Source of the DNA: Simkaniaceae bacterium
GTDB lineage: Bacteria; Chlamydiota; Chlamydiia; Chlamydiales; Simkaniaceae
Reading direction: 5' to 3'
Length of the DNA: 64,000 nucleotides
Assembly (NCBI GenBank): GCA_018399075.1
Contig: CP073763.1
Coordinates: 868,001-932,000 of the forward strand
Made by a program: the position numbers and the translations under genes. Below the pieces are notes generated by a model. That model worked only from the letters and a program-made list of their open reading frames with translations, did not search any database and was not told the origin of the DNA. Positions 16,364 through 25,206 of the stretch are shown here, one piece after another (the stretch's first letter is position 1; each line of letters begins with the position of its first letter).

Positions 16364-18559
16364 ATGCGCCTTTTAAAAGTCTCACTCTTTGCCATTCTTC
16401 CAATTTATCTGTCAGCAGGTTTCTTTGATTGGTTTTATACTTCTCCAGACAAAGTCTCCCATTTTGAATGTCCCCATCATTGCGGTGCCTGGGGAACAGA
16501 AGGAGTGCGCCAAGTCGAATGGAAAGCGCTTCTTGTAATGTGGGAACTCGATCGTTTTGCTCAGGCCATTCAAGGTTCCCCGTTTTCTTATTCGGAGATT
16601 CCACGAGCAATGAATGACCCATGGGTGCATAAGTTTAAACAGGAAGGGCTTTCTTTAGAAGTTCGTATAGCTACAAGAAAAGTAGTTAAACCTAGGTATA
16701 ATAGGGTTTTTTATTTAGAAGAAGAAAGTTGGGATGGTTGTTCCGAGGGCTGGGGGATCTCATGGTATATGGATGAAGAGGGTAATTATAAAGGAATAGA
16801 ACTTTTTAGCGATCTTAGACTCTATGAAAACAATAAAGAATTTGATTCCTATGATTTATCCTATCAATTTGATTCTATGAAAGAGGTTCAGGATTTTTGT
16901 TTTGATATTCAAACCACTCTCAAAGATCGTCTATTAAATGATTCTTATTATTATTGGTGTCGTTGCGATGAAGAAGCGATAGAAGTGATTAACACCCATG
17001 AGCGAATTACTGAAATCATCAATAAACGGTTAAAAGAGAATGAAAGGCTCATTGATCGACATTCTCAAGCTGGATTTCGAATGAAAAACCTGATGGAAAA
17101 GAGAGAAGATTTCGCAAAAGACAGTGAAAAGAATAATAGAGAGTTAGAAGAAGCTAAAGGGATAAGAGAGGGTTTTACTGCCACGAAAGATAGAATTCAA
17201 ACATCTATGGAGATTTATTACCCTTGGATTGAATCTCGGCTTGGAGATTTAAAGCAAGCTTACTGTTCTATCTTTGATCATTGTATTGCTCATCATAATG
17301 CCCCTGAAGCTTATTATCAGCGCGCTCTTTATCATTATTCTGAAGGACTTAACATCAATTGCATTGAGGATATCAAAAAGCTTTTCGAGATGACTCCTCC
17401 GGAAATGTTTACCGAAGAAATGCGAGCAAAGCTCGAATTTCGAAAAGGAAAAGCTGAATGCGAACTCGATCTCTTTGAAGATGCAATTCATACCCTTTCC
17501 CAATATATTGGTGCTTATCCTCATCGCAGAGAAGCTTATCTAGAAAGAGCTATTGCTTATCTAGAAAAAGGAAATGTTCCCGAAGCCCTGCAAGATTTTA
17601 TTGATTCTCGCCATGAAATGCGTCCGATCGAGCATTCTAATGTAGAAAGTTTTGAGTATGCCAAAGGGTTAATGAAAGGGATAGGAAAAGGAGCACTAGA
17701 AACCTTAGATGACGCTGGTTCTTTTCTTATATCCAGTGTAAGCGGAATTTCGCATGGAATCATCGCTTTATCGATAGCACCGCAAGAAACCTCGCGAGAA
17801 TTTGTAAGTGCTTGTCAAGAGGTAATGACTGTTATTAAAGAAAATGGCGTCATTAACACCTTGATACCTCGTTATCCAGAATTGCAAGAAGTTTTTTCAC
17901 GAGAGCCTTTATCACCCTCTCGTGAAGGAGAGCTTATTGGACAAGTTATCGGACATTTAGGGGTTGATTATGCATTACTTAAAGGTGGAGTAAAGGCTGT
18001 TAAAGCTGTACGCAGACTGCGCCAAGCCAATGCCATTCTTACCCTAGAGAGCATGTCCAAATCGATTCAAGTCGAACAACAAATGATTAACCATACACGC
18101 GAATGGTGGAATCGATCTGCTCCAATCATCGAGGAAATGAGAGCAGCTAAAGAAAGACAGCTTGGCACAGATCTCTATAAAGCTTTTCGTCATCAGTCCT
18201 TATCTGAGCCTCAAGTCCGAAAAATCCTTCATCATGCTGGTTTCGAGACTTTTCCCAGACCTAAGGGTGTCCCAAACAGTTGGACTGTAAAACTATCAAA
18301 AAGAAAGGGAGGGATGAAGTATCGATTTCTGGTTCCAGGAAAGAAAGGTGAAGTCAAGGTTAAAGCAGAATTAAGAGTGATGCCAGGTGATCCAAATGCA
18401 AAATGGCCTTCACAGAGAGGGCCTTATGTGATGCATCAGGTTAATGGTAATTGTGTGAATAAATATGGAAAAATCGTGTCAAGAGAAAGTCGAGAAGCAC
18501 ATATTCCATTAGAGCAATATAATTTTGAAACCCTTACAGGAATAATACCTCATGATTAA
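16364..18559 (+). CDS. Secreted polymorphic-toxin-like protein with variable C-terminal tip
   Basis: This 731-residue protein has a Sec signal peptide (1-19, ending LSAG), a cysteine-containing N-terminal domain (ECPHHCGAWG), a charged coiled coil (about 220-285), TPR-like helical repeats (about 300-425), an Ala/Gly/Val-rich pre-toxin segment (about 435-580) and a compact C-terminal tip (about 607-731). The tip contains KYRFLVPGKKGEVKVKAELR, KWPSQRGPY and EAHIPLEQYNF. A second divergent copy of exactly this tip follows downstream, and each copy overlaps an immunity-type gene by 8 nt. This modular layout defines polymorphic toxins. I cannot assign the tip's enzymatic activity. Delivery could be by type III, type II or surface display; the signal peptide favours Sec export first. 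Confidence 0.75.
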   Translation: MRLLKVSLFAILPIYLSAGFFDWFYTSPDKVSHFECPHHCGAWGTEGVRQVEWKALLVMWELDRFAQAIQGSPFSYSEIPRAMNDPWVHKFKQEGLSLEVRIATRKVVKPRYNRVFYLEEESWDGCSEGWGISWYMDEEGNYKGIELFSDLRLYENNKEFDSYDLSYQFDSMKEVQDFCFDIQTTLKDRLLNDSYYYWCRCDEEAIEVINTHERITEIINKRLKENERLIDRHSQAGFRMKNLMEKREDFAKDSEKNNRELEEAKGIREGFTATKDRIQTSMEIYYPWIESRLGDLKQAYCSIFDHCIAHHNAPEAYYQRALYHYSEGLNINCIEDIKKLFEMTPPEMFTEEMRAKLEFRKGKAECELDLFEDAIHTLSQYIGAYPHRREAYLERAIAYLEKGNVPEALQDFIDSRHEMRPIEHSNVESFEYAKGLMKGIGKGALETLDDAGSFLISSVSGISHGIIALSIAPQETSREFVSACQEVMTVIKENGVINTLIPRYPELQEVFSREPLSPSREGELIGQVIGHLGVDYALLKGGVKAVKAVRRLRQANAILTLESMSKSIQVEQQMINHTREWWNRSAPIIEEMRAAKERQLGTDLYKAFRHQSLSEPQVRKILHHAGFETFPRPKGVPNSWTVKLSKRKGGMKYRFLVPGKKGEVKVKAELRVMPGDPNAKWPSQRGPYVMHQVNGNCVNKYGKIVSRESREAHIPLEQYNFETLTGIIPHD
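18183..18425 (+). repeat. Direct repeat, copy 1 (toxin-tip 5' segment)
   Basis: This segment encodes the first part of the toxin tip. It matches 19418-19660 without an indel at a constant offset of 1235 bp: about four scattered mismatches in the first ~190 bp, then increasing divergence. It is a natural homology arm for swapping tips. Confidence 0.85.
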
Positions 18560-18935
18560 AGTTCAAGAAGAAGATAAAAGTTATTATTATGCCTTTCTAG
18601 AAAGTTTAGTGAGTATTGCTAATCCTGAATTTCCAGGAAAATTATGGACGGACTCTGAAGGAAAAGAATGTTATGCATCTTTTGATGAAATGGTTATGGA
18701 TTATTTAGATTTTTGTGAAGTTATTCTTACTTGGCCCATTTTTAATCCCAATCAAAAAGAAAAGCTTCAAGATCTATATGAAATGGTTGATAATTATGAT
18801 TACTATCTTGATGAAAGAACGAAAACTGATGACGAGATTTGTAATGATCTAGAATGGCACAAAATTCGAACATTTGCAAAAGAAGTTTATGATGATTTGA
18901 AGCAAGTAAAATATGTTCCAAATGAGAATGATTAA
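18552..18935 (+). CDS. Putative immunity protein 1
   Basis: This 127-residue acidic, aromatic-rich cytosolic protein starts inside the toxin stop (ATGATTAA, 8-nt overlap). Acidic proteins of this size directly after a toxin tip are typically cognate immunity proteins. It is homologous to the product of 19787-20155: the middle has diverged, but the last ~38 residues (TDDEICND...EWHKIRTFAKEVYDD...) are nearly identical. The C-terminal pattern D-x-x-W-x-x-I-R-x-x-A-x-x-V-Y-x-x-L is also shared by 18980-19417. It should bind and neutralise the tip of the upstream toxin; this is inferred from position. Confidence 0.75.
   Translation: MIKVQEEDKSYYYAFLESLVSIANPEFPGKLWTDSEGKECYASFDEMVMDYLDFCEVILTWPIFNPNQKEKLQDLYEMVDNYDYYLDERTKTDDEICNDLEWHKIRTFAKEVYDDLKQVKYVPNEND
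18825..18935 (+). repeat. Direct repeat, copy 1 (immunity 3' segment)
   Basis: The last 111 nt of immunity gene 1 match 20045-20155 (offset 1220) with only a few substitutions. Together with the tip repeat it brackets the variable part of each cassette. Confidence 0.85.
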
Positions 18936-18979
18936 GTCTGTTGACCTATAGAATTATTGTAATAAGGGTAGTAGATAAA

Positions 18980-19417
18980 ATGATAAGTCAAGATTTTCTT
19001 CCCCCGTTTTTAAAAGAAAAGTATCAGGAACTTAAAGAGCACCCAGAGCTAAACGAGCGGTGTGAAAAGATTACAGATTTCTTATGGTTAATACAGTGTA
19101 TTTGGTGTATTTCAAATATTAATTACCAAATGCGAATCTGGGTAAATCATGAAATATTAGATATTGTTGATTCATACGATGACACAACAATGTATTTTGG
19201 TGAAGATGCAGACAGACCTCTAAGCGCAAAGGATGCTGGTCTTATTGAAATGACAGATACACAATATAAAATGCTTAAAATACTTTATGATAAAGTGGAT
19301 GCTTATGATTTGAGTAATGAAAGACCTGAAAATGATAAAGAAATCATCAATGACCCTAAATGGCATGAGATCAGAGAGTATGCTAAATTAGTTTATGAAG
19401 AACTGATCAAAGAGTAA
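18980..19417 (+). CDS. Orphan immunity-like protein
   Basis: This acidic 145-residue protein lies between the two toxin cassettes. Its C-terminus (NDPKWHEIREYAKLVYEEL) matches the shared C-terminal pattern of both flanking immunity proteins, but the rest is different. A TTG-started frame begins at 18941; ATG 18980 is preferred. No toxin tip precedes it. It may be an immunity gene kept after loss of its toxin, protecting against related strains. The stop codon lies exactly where the second toxin-tip repeat begins. Confidence 0.65.
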   Translation: MISQDFLPPFLKEKYQELKEHPELNERCEKITDFLWLIQCIWCISNINYQMRIWVNHEILDIVDSYDDTTMYFGEDADRPLSAKDAGLIEMTDTQYKMLKILYDKVDAYDLSNERPENDKEIINDPKWHEIREYAKLVYEELIKE

Positions 19418-19794
19418 CTTTTCGTCATCAGACCTTACCTGAGGCTCAAGTCCGAAAAATCCTTCATCATGCTGGTTTCGAGACTTTTCCCAGACCTAAG
19501 GGTGTCCCAAACAGCTGGACTGTAAAACTATCAAAAAGAAAGGGAGGGATGAAGTATCGATTTCTGGTTCCAGGAAAGAAAGGTGAAGTCAAGGTTAAAG
19601 CAGAATTAAGAGTTATGCCAGGGAATCCAAAATCTAAATGGCCTTCACAAAGAGAGCCATATATATTACATAACTGTAGGGGGAAATATTTAAATAAACA
19701 TGGAGCAGTTGTTCCAGCTAACTCAGAAAGTGCTCATATTCCTTTAAATGAATATAACTTTAATACCTTATCCAAGGCTATTTCTTATGATTGA
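19418..19794 (+). pseudogene. Start-less orphan toxin-tip cassette
   Basis: This segment encodes a second version of the toxin tip in one open frame from 19399 to the stop at 19792-19794, without ATG, GTG or TTG before the internal Met codon at 19549. The first ~65 codons are nearly identical to the tip of the full toxin. The last ~45 diverge while keeping key residues: KWPSQREPY against KWPSQRGPY and SAHIPLNEYNF against EAHIPLEQYNF. It cannot be made as a full tip by itself. Such silent cassettes in CDI and Rhs loci can recombine onto the long toxin. Initiation at 19549 would give an 81-residue fragment. Confidence 0.75.
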
Positions 19795-20155
19795 ACTAGA
19801 TACAACTTTAAAGCAATTTTATATTTCTTTTTTAAGCCAGTTAAAAATTTTGACAGATGAAAAATGTCCCGGAAAGACTTGGGTTGAAAATGGTCATCAT
19901 TGTTTTTGTGAGTTCGAGGAAATGTGCATGAACTTTATGAGTCCCTGCGAATGCATACTTCAATGGAGTTACTTCTCAGATAAGCAGCATTTAGATTTAC
20001 AGAAGCTATATGAAATGCTTATGGAGTATAATGGTAATGAAAAGACTGATGACGAAATTTGCAATGATCCAGAGTGGCACAAAATTCGAACATTTGCAAA
20101 AGAAGTTTATGATGATTTGAAGCAAGTAAAATATGTTCCGAATGAAAAGGATTAA
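19787..20155 (+). CDS. Putative immunity protein 2
   Basis: This 122-residue protein is the partner of the orphan tip. It starts 8 nt inside the tip's stop, exactly the geometry of immunity gene 1. The alignment with immunity 1 covers the whole length: PGKxW, the E-M-x-M segment, C-E-x-I-L-x-W, LYEM, then a near-identical C-terminal third. The variable middle is expected where immunity proteins contact their own toxin. A longer frame starts at 19748, but ATG 19787 fits the homologue. How it is expressed behind a start-less toxin is unclear; readthrough from the upstream genes is likely. Confidence 0.72.
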   Translation: MIELDTTLKQFYISFLSQLKILTDEKCPGKTWVENGHHCFCEFEEMCMNFMSPCECILQWSYFSDKQHLDLQKLYEMLMEYNGNEKTDDEICNDPEWHKIRTFAKEVYDDLKQVKYVPNEKD

Positions 20156-20196
20156 GACTTTTCTCTGAACATACTTTTGATAAATGGTATAAATTT

Positions 20197-20223
20197 CGAT
20201 GGAGATCGGTAAGATCTCCATCG
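20197..20223. terminator. Bidirectional intrinsic terminator
   Basis: A perfect 11-bp stem (CGATGGAGATC / GATCTCCATCG) with a 5-nt loop lies between the convergent immunity gene 2 and htrA. A T-rich tract (GCTTTCTCCCTTTC) follows on the plus strand and AAATTTATA on the minus strand. Confidence 0.8.
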
Positions 20224-20236
20224 GCTTTCTCCCTTT

Positions 20237-21688
20237 CTACTTAGCCTTTAAGGTGTAGAATTTCATCATATCCCCTTGGCGGACAAGAAGGAGTATTTTC
20301 TGCCCAGACTTTACATCTTTTAAAGCATTATTAAAGTCTGTGACGTTATGTACTTTTTTATGGTTGACTGCCATGACGAGGAATCCTTGTTTAATCCCGG
20401 CGGTATCTGCAGGTGTTCCTGGCTCAACATTGACAACTAAAACTCCCTTATCATCTTGACTCATACGGTACTGCTGAAGGTTTTCATTAGTGAGGTTGTC
20501 AACAGTCAGACCAAGGTGTTGGGAAGCCGTTTTGGAGGAGACAAGGGTATTGGCTCCAAACTCTCCAAGAGTGACAGGGATATTCATCATCCTGCCATTG
20601 CGGTTAACAGTAAGGTCTACCTTAGTTCCAGGAGGAAGAAGGACGACATCATTGCGGAGTTGTCCGGGGCTTTTAATGGGGGAACCATTCATTTTCACAA
20701 CAATATCCCCTTGTTTAAGCCCCGCCTTTTCAGCTGGAGATCCATCAACAACATCCACAATAAGAGCTCCTTGCGTACTATCTGACCCAAAGGCTTCCGC
20801 TAAGTCTGGATCGATAGGTTGAAGGGAAACACCGAGAAAACCTCGTGTAACCACACCATTCTCAACAAGTTGATCTTTGATATTAATAAGGATATTACTG
20901 GGGATAGCAAACCCAATGCCCATGTATCCGCCTGACTGAGAAACAATCGCGGTATTCATTCCGATCACCTTTTTATCAAGGTCGATGAGGGGTCCTCCAG
21001 AATTACCGGGATTGATTGCCGCATCGGTTTGAATGAAGTCTTCATAGTCTGTAATCTGCAATCCTTGACGCCCTTTGGCGCTAATGATTCCAGCAGAAAC
21101 ACTGGCTTCTAAGGAGAAGGGATTTCCAATTGCTACAACCCACTCTCCAACTTCAACTCCATCTGAGTCACCAAGTTCTAAGTAAGGGAAGTTATTACCA
21201 TGAGCATCGTCAATTTTGATGATAGCGATGTCTGTTCGAGGATCGCCACCGACATAGGTTGCTGAGACCTGTCGATTTGAACCATCTTGGAGGTGAACAG
21301 TCAGCTTCTTTGCACCTCTCACAACATGGAGGTTGGTCATAATATGCCCATCTTTAGAGACAATAAACCCCGATCCTTGACTGACTTGTGGTCCAGGTGC
21401 ACGGCGAGGACCCCCAAAAAAATGACGGAAGAACTCGTCATTAAACATCTCATTGGGATCATAGCCTCTTTCAGAGCTTCCTTCAGCACGGATGAAAACA
21501 ACCGCTGGAGTGCAACTTTTTGCAAGATCGATAAAGGGTTTTGAAAAAGCTTTTCCTGGAGCATCTGGGTGGGTGGGATAACGTTTACCATAGGCAAGAT
21601 CCCCATCAGATGGGGCTATTTCTTTGGCAAAAATTGGGGCTAAGGCAAGTGATGTAGTTATAAAAATTCCAGTAAAAAGGTGTTTCAT
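20237..21688 (-). CDS. htrA: Periplasmic serine protease/chaperone HtrA (DegP)
   Basis: HtrA refolds or degrades damaged envelope proteins. With ATG 21688 (TAGGAGACATT directly upstream; the longer frame at 21715 is not needed) the protein has 483 residues. It has a signal peptide (1-21), the trypsin-like domain with His121 (TNLHVV), Asp153 (RTDIAII) and Ser230 (GNSGGP), and two PDZ domains (about 280-370 and 385-480). The family and its position next to an M16C protease match the chlamydial CT823-CT824 neighbourhood. It runs as the downstream member of a minus-strand cluster after its inactive paralogue. Confidence 0.97.
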   Translation of the reverse strand: MKHLFTGIFITTSLALAPIFAKEIAPSDGDLAYGKRYPTHPDAPGKAFSKPFIDLAKSCTPAVVFIRAEGSSERGYDPNEMFNDEFFRHFFGGPRRAPGPQVSQGSGFIVSKDGHIMTNLHVVRGAKKLTVHLQDGSNRQVSATYVGGDPRTDIAIIKIDDAHGNNFPYLELGDSDGVEVGEWVVAIGNPFSLEASVSAGIISAKGRQGLQITDYEDFIQTDAAINPGNSGGPLIDLDKKVIGMNTAIVSQSGGYMGIGFAIPSNILINIKDQLVENGVVTRGFLGVSLQPIDPDLAEAFGSDSTQGALIVDVVDGSPAEKAGLKQGDIVVKMNGSPIKSPGQLRNDVVLLPPGTKVDLTVNRNGRMMNIPVTLGEFGANTLVSSKTASQHLGLTVDNLTNENLQQYRMSQDDKGVLVVNVEPGTPADTAGIKQGFLVMAVNHKKVHNVTDFNNALKDVKSGQKILLLVRQGDMMKFYTLKAK

Positions 21689-21752
21689 AATGTCTCCTAA
21701 TATTAGATTTTTCATCTTAGTCGAAGATAAGAATTTAACGCAGGACTTTTTT

Positions 21753-22292
21753 TTAATCTAGAGGTATTGAGAGACCGAGGTTATTTGAATTGCTGCAGTT
21801 GATACCAATAACTTCTCCTTCAAGATTAAGGAGGGGGCCTCCGAATTCGCCTGGATTAAAAGGGGTATCAACGATGAGAAACTCTTGACAAAGGGTACTG
21901 ATGAGAGCGCGGCGGACCGAAAGACGGCGGATAGGAAACCCTGCAATAAGAGCCCATTCACCGGGCAAAAGATCTCTTGAAGAGGCAATTTCAAGATAGG
22001 GAAAGTCTTGGCCAGGGATTTGGAGAAGCGCAATATTGGTTTCAGAATTTCCAGAGATCAGAGTTGCTGGATAGAAAATGCGGTCTTTTTCGACAGTGAT
22101 GGTTTGCGTCTCTTTTATCGGATGATAGAGAGTTAAAATCTCTCCATTTGGAGAAGCAAAAAACCCCGATTGTCCTTTCCCATCAGCATGGATAAGGACA
22201 GTTGCAGCAAGAGCTTTTTTTGCAGGTTCAATAAAGGGACTTGCACTTAATGAAAGGTTAAATAGGAAAAACGTGAAGATCAGGGTTTTCAT
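21753..22292 (-). CDS. Catalytically inactive HtrA-like pseudoprotease, no PDZ
   Basis: This 179-residue protein has a signal peptide (MKTLIFTFFLFNLSLSAS) and a protease fold alignable to the neighbouring HtrA. His57 is kept (LYHPI), but the Asp position is Asn86 (ETNIALL against RTDIAII) and the nucleophile is Phe150 (NPGEFGGP against NPGNSGGP). The frame stops right after the GLSIP segment, so both PDZ domains are missing. It is an intact frame with sensible spacing, not an obvious pseudogene. A regulatory or substrate-holding role, possibly mixed with HtrA, is inferred. The ATG lies inside the 3' end of the M16C gene; the TTG at 22316 is less likely. Confidence 0.8.
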   Translation of the reverse strand: MKTLIFTFFLFNLSLSASPFIEPAKKALAATVLIHADGKGQSGFFASPNGEILTLYHPIKETQTITVEKDRIFYPATLISGNSETNIALLQIPGQDFPYLEIASSRDLLPGEWALIAGFPIRRLSVRRALISTLCQEFLIVDTPFNPGEFGGPLLNLEGEVIGINCSNSNNLGLSIPLD

Positions 22293-25161
22293 TTTGGATA
22301 AGGTTTTCTCCGGCAAAGGAGATTTTTATTCCTTTATTTCCTTTAAGGTATTTATCAGCCGCTTTTTTCACTTCATCTTTAGTTGTGATTAAGAGGTGGT
22401 CGCGAAAATCCTGGCGCATTTCTTTGGTATACCCTTCTCGAAAATGGGTATAAGCAAGATTTGCTCGCGCGCCAGGTGAGATAGGGGTATCAAGATCTTG
22501 AATTAAGCCAAGCTTAGCTTCTGTTAAATCGCGGTCTGTAAATTTTCCTCCAGAAAGATGAGCAATTCCATCTTCAAAGGCTTTGTAGGTCATAGCAATA
22601 TGGGGATCGCGGTAGGAATAGAGATAGTAGTTACCAGAGAGAGGGTTGTAATTGGCTCCAGAGCCATAAGCTCCTCCTTGTTCCCGCACCTTTTTATGGA
22701 GAAAGACATTTTCCAATAGATCTGTAGAAAGACTTAATGCAGGCGAGGCGCTGTCGTGAAGTGTTGTTGTTGAAAGACCGAACGATGAAAAAGCAATTGG
22801 AGAAGAGATCACCCGTGCTTCGGATACCGGAGCAGGAGGAAGAATCAGATTTCCCCATGGTGTGAACGGTTTTGTTGGAAGCTCATCGAGATCATAAAAA
22901 CTTTCTTTTGTAAGGATTCGATATTGATTAGCATCACAACTTAAAATAAGGTGGGGGGAAGTTAAGTGAAAAAGGGCCGTGTTCAAGGCTTTAAACTTTT
23001 CAATCAGTTCAGGGAGTTTTGTGTCGATTTCTTCAGCAAGTTTTCTGATAAATTGGAAGTAAGGAAGGCCGCTTAAATGTTCTCCAATGAAAGCACCTTG
23101 GGTATAAGTTGAAACAGAGCGTTGAATGGCATAGGACATTGCACTTCGATTGAGACGATTTTCAAGAGAGGTGTGGATCTGCAAAATGAGCTCTTTAATG
23201 CGGCCATGATCGGTAAAATCAGGGCCACGACAAACATCGATAAAAAGTTTAAAGAGTTTGTCAATATTGCGATTGAGCGCTTTTCCCTTGAGTCCAAAAG
23301 TAGGGTTTAAGCTATTGGGATCACTCACTTGTGGGTAAAGGTTGAGAGAAGCTCCAAAATCCCCAAGATAGGCATTAATATATTCAAGATTTTCTCGGTA
23401 ATTTCTTTTTCCAGCACCCAGCTCAGGAAGAATCGTCATAAAGAGTTGCAAGAAGGGAAGATCATCCGGGTTGATTTTTGGGAGGTCAAAGAGAATTTTA
23501 GCATAGACAATATGGTTAGTAAAACACTCGTGATGGAAGATTGTGAGCTGACCATTTTGTTCATGATGTAGTGAAAAATCTTGGGTCTCTTTAGGAACAT
23601 CGGTGAGACCGATTTTTGGCAAACATTCAATCGATTGACTTTCTGTTTTTTCCTGAAACTTTTCTAGAGCTGAGGTCTCTTTTTTAATCGCTTTTCGTTC
23701 TTCGGCAGTTAATGCTTTTTCAATCTCTTGAAGGCGCTGTTTTTCCTCATCTTCTTCCCTCTTTTCAAGAGTTCCATCAGGAGAGAAAACATAGGTAAGG
23801 AAATGGGGATTATCGAGAAGGTATTTGTGGATAAGACCTGGGAGATAACCATGATCTTTTACAAGGAGCTGAAGTTTTTTAAATTGGCTATAAATAGAAA
23901 GGGAGTTTTCAGTGGGGCAGCCGTGTTGCATTGCCAAAACTGAGCGCATGAAAAGGGTCAAACCAAAGGGGCCATAATCTCCCGTTATTTCAAGCCGAGA
24001 AAATTCAAGCTGGTGAATAGCAGCTTCGATTTTATCCTCAGCTATCCCTTGGTCACAGATCTCTTCAAGAGTTTTAAAGAGGAGTTTTTTAATGTCATCA
24101 GAAGCATTATCTTTACACCCGCGGCAAATAATCACATAGGGAATTTCAGACATTTCAGTATCGAGATATCCATCGGCCTGCGTACAAAGCTCAGATTTCA
24201 AAAGAGCATGCTTTAAAGGAGAGGCATCGGTTTCCATTAAAATGGAATCAATAACCGCTAAGGCTAAAGCATCTTCTTGGTTATCAATCGAGGCTGTTAA
24301 CCAAGAAAAAGCAACAAAGTCCTTTCCTTCTTTTGCTGGATAATAGCCCTTTTTGAGGACAGGCTGTTCAAACCGCTTTTGTTTTGGGATTTTATCAAGA
24401 GGAGGAAGTTTTTCCACACCCTTAAGTGCATTTTTAGTGATGAAATCAAGGTGACCTTGTAATGGCAAATCTCCATAGAAGAAAAAGATACATCGACTTG
24501 GATGGTAATAGGTCGCATGAAAATCTTTTAGCCCTTGATAGGTCAAGTTGGGAATCTCAGCTGGGTCGCCACCAGAGTTAAAAGCATAGGTCAAATCTGG
24601 GGTAAGATACTTCGTAATTTCGTGCCAAAGGCGGGTCTCAGGGTTCGAAAGACTTCCCTTCATTTCATTATAAACAACCCCTTTGTACATCAAGTCAGGA
24701 TCAAACTCTAACCGGTGTCCTTCCTGAAGGAAGCTCATCTCTTTGAGCTCTGGAAAAAAGACCGCATCAAGATAGACCTCTAGCAAGTTATAAAAGTCCT
24801 TTTCAACTTGTGATGCAGCTGGGTAGCAAGTAAAATCGGCCCCTGTCATCGCATTCATAAAGGTATTCAAGCTTCGCCGGGCCATCGAAAAAAAAGGGTC
24901 TTTTACGGGGAACTTCTTAGAGCCGCACAGCACCGTATGTTCCAAAATATGAGCGACTCCCGTTGAATCACTTGGCAATGTTTGCAATGAGAGGCAAAAC
25001 AAATTTTCTGGATCATCGGCTTCTAAATGAATCACCCGTGCTCCAGTAGGCCCATGAGTCAGCTCATAAAGAACCATCTGCAGCTCGTTAATGGGCAAAA
25101 CTTTTGTAAAGGTAAATTCGCGGTGGGTTTCCCCCACCTTATGCTTCGGTGTTAAATCCAT
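22258..25161 (-). CDS. M16C zinc metalloprotease (insulinase / presequence-protease type)
   Basis: This 967-residue enzyme belongs to the PreP/falcilysin-like branch that degrades peptides inside a closed two-lobed chamber. The inverted zinc motif HxxEH is HILEH (71-75), followed by KDPFFSMARRSLNTFMNA. The C-terminal half contains the typical GGAYGSGANYNP motif. There is no signal peptide, so it is probably cytosolic. The order htrA - M16C is preserved from Chlamydia (CT823-CT824, from memory). Its 3' end overlaps the pseudoprotease start by 35 bp. Confidence 0.95.
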   Translation of the reverse strand: MDLTPKHKVGETHREFTFTKVLPINELQMVLYELTHGPTGARVIHLEADDPENLFCLSLQTLPSDSTGVAHILEHTVLCGSKKFPVKDPFFSMARRSLNTFMNAMTGADFTCYPAASQVEKDFYNLLEVYLDAVFFPELKEMSFLQEGHRLEFDPDLMYKGVVYNEMKGSLSNPETRLWHEITKYLTPDLTYAFNSGGDPAEIPNLTYQGLKDFHATYYHPSRCIFFFYGDLPLQGHLDFITKNALKGVEKLPPLDKIPKQKRFEQPVLKKGYYPAKEGKDFVAFSWLTASIDNQEDALALAVIDSILMETDASPLKHALLKSELCTQADGYLDTEMSEIPYVIICRGCKDNASDDIKKLLFKTLEEICDQGIAEDKIEAAIHQLEFSRLEITGDYGPFGLTLFMRSVLAMQHGCPTENSLSIYSQFKKLQLLVKDHGYLPGLIHKYLLDNPHFLTYVFSPDGTLEKREEDEEKQRLQEIEKALTAEERKAIKKETSALEKFQEKTESQSIECLPKIGLTDVPKETQDFSLHHEQNGQLTIFHHECFTNHIVYAKILFDLPKINPDDLPFLQLFMTILPELGAGKRNYRENLEYINAYLGDFGASLNLYPQVSDPNSLNPTFGLKGKALNRNIDKLFKLFIDVCRGPDFTDHGRIKELILQIHTSLENRLNRSAMSYAIQRSVSTYTQGAFIGEHLSGLPYFQFIRKLAEEIDTKLPELIEKFKALNTALFHLTSPHLILSCDANQYRILTKESFYDLDELPTKPFTPWGNLILPPAPVSEARVISSPIAFSSFGLSTTTLHDSASPALSLSTDLLENVFLHKKVREQGGAYGSGANYNPLSGNYYLYSYRDPHIAMTYKAFEDGIAHLSGGKFTDRDLTEAKLGLIQDLDTPISPGARANLAYTHFREGYTKEMRQDFRDHLLITTKDEVKKAADKYLKGNKGIKISFAGENLIQNENPDLHVFPI

Positions 25162-25206
25162 AAGATTTTATGTTAAATCATTTGAAGATAAAGCAAAAGA
25201 GAGGGT

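Noticed and set aside
19418-19794. Second tip as a frameshifted full toxin gene
   Set aside because: The upstream sequence is a separate immunity-like gene ending exactly at the repeat boundary, and the tip frame is open and uninterrupted; an orphan cassette explains it better.
20456-20822. Plus-strand ORFs of about 110 codons opposite htrA
   Set aside because: Antisense shadows with low-quality amino-acid composition.
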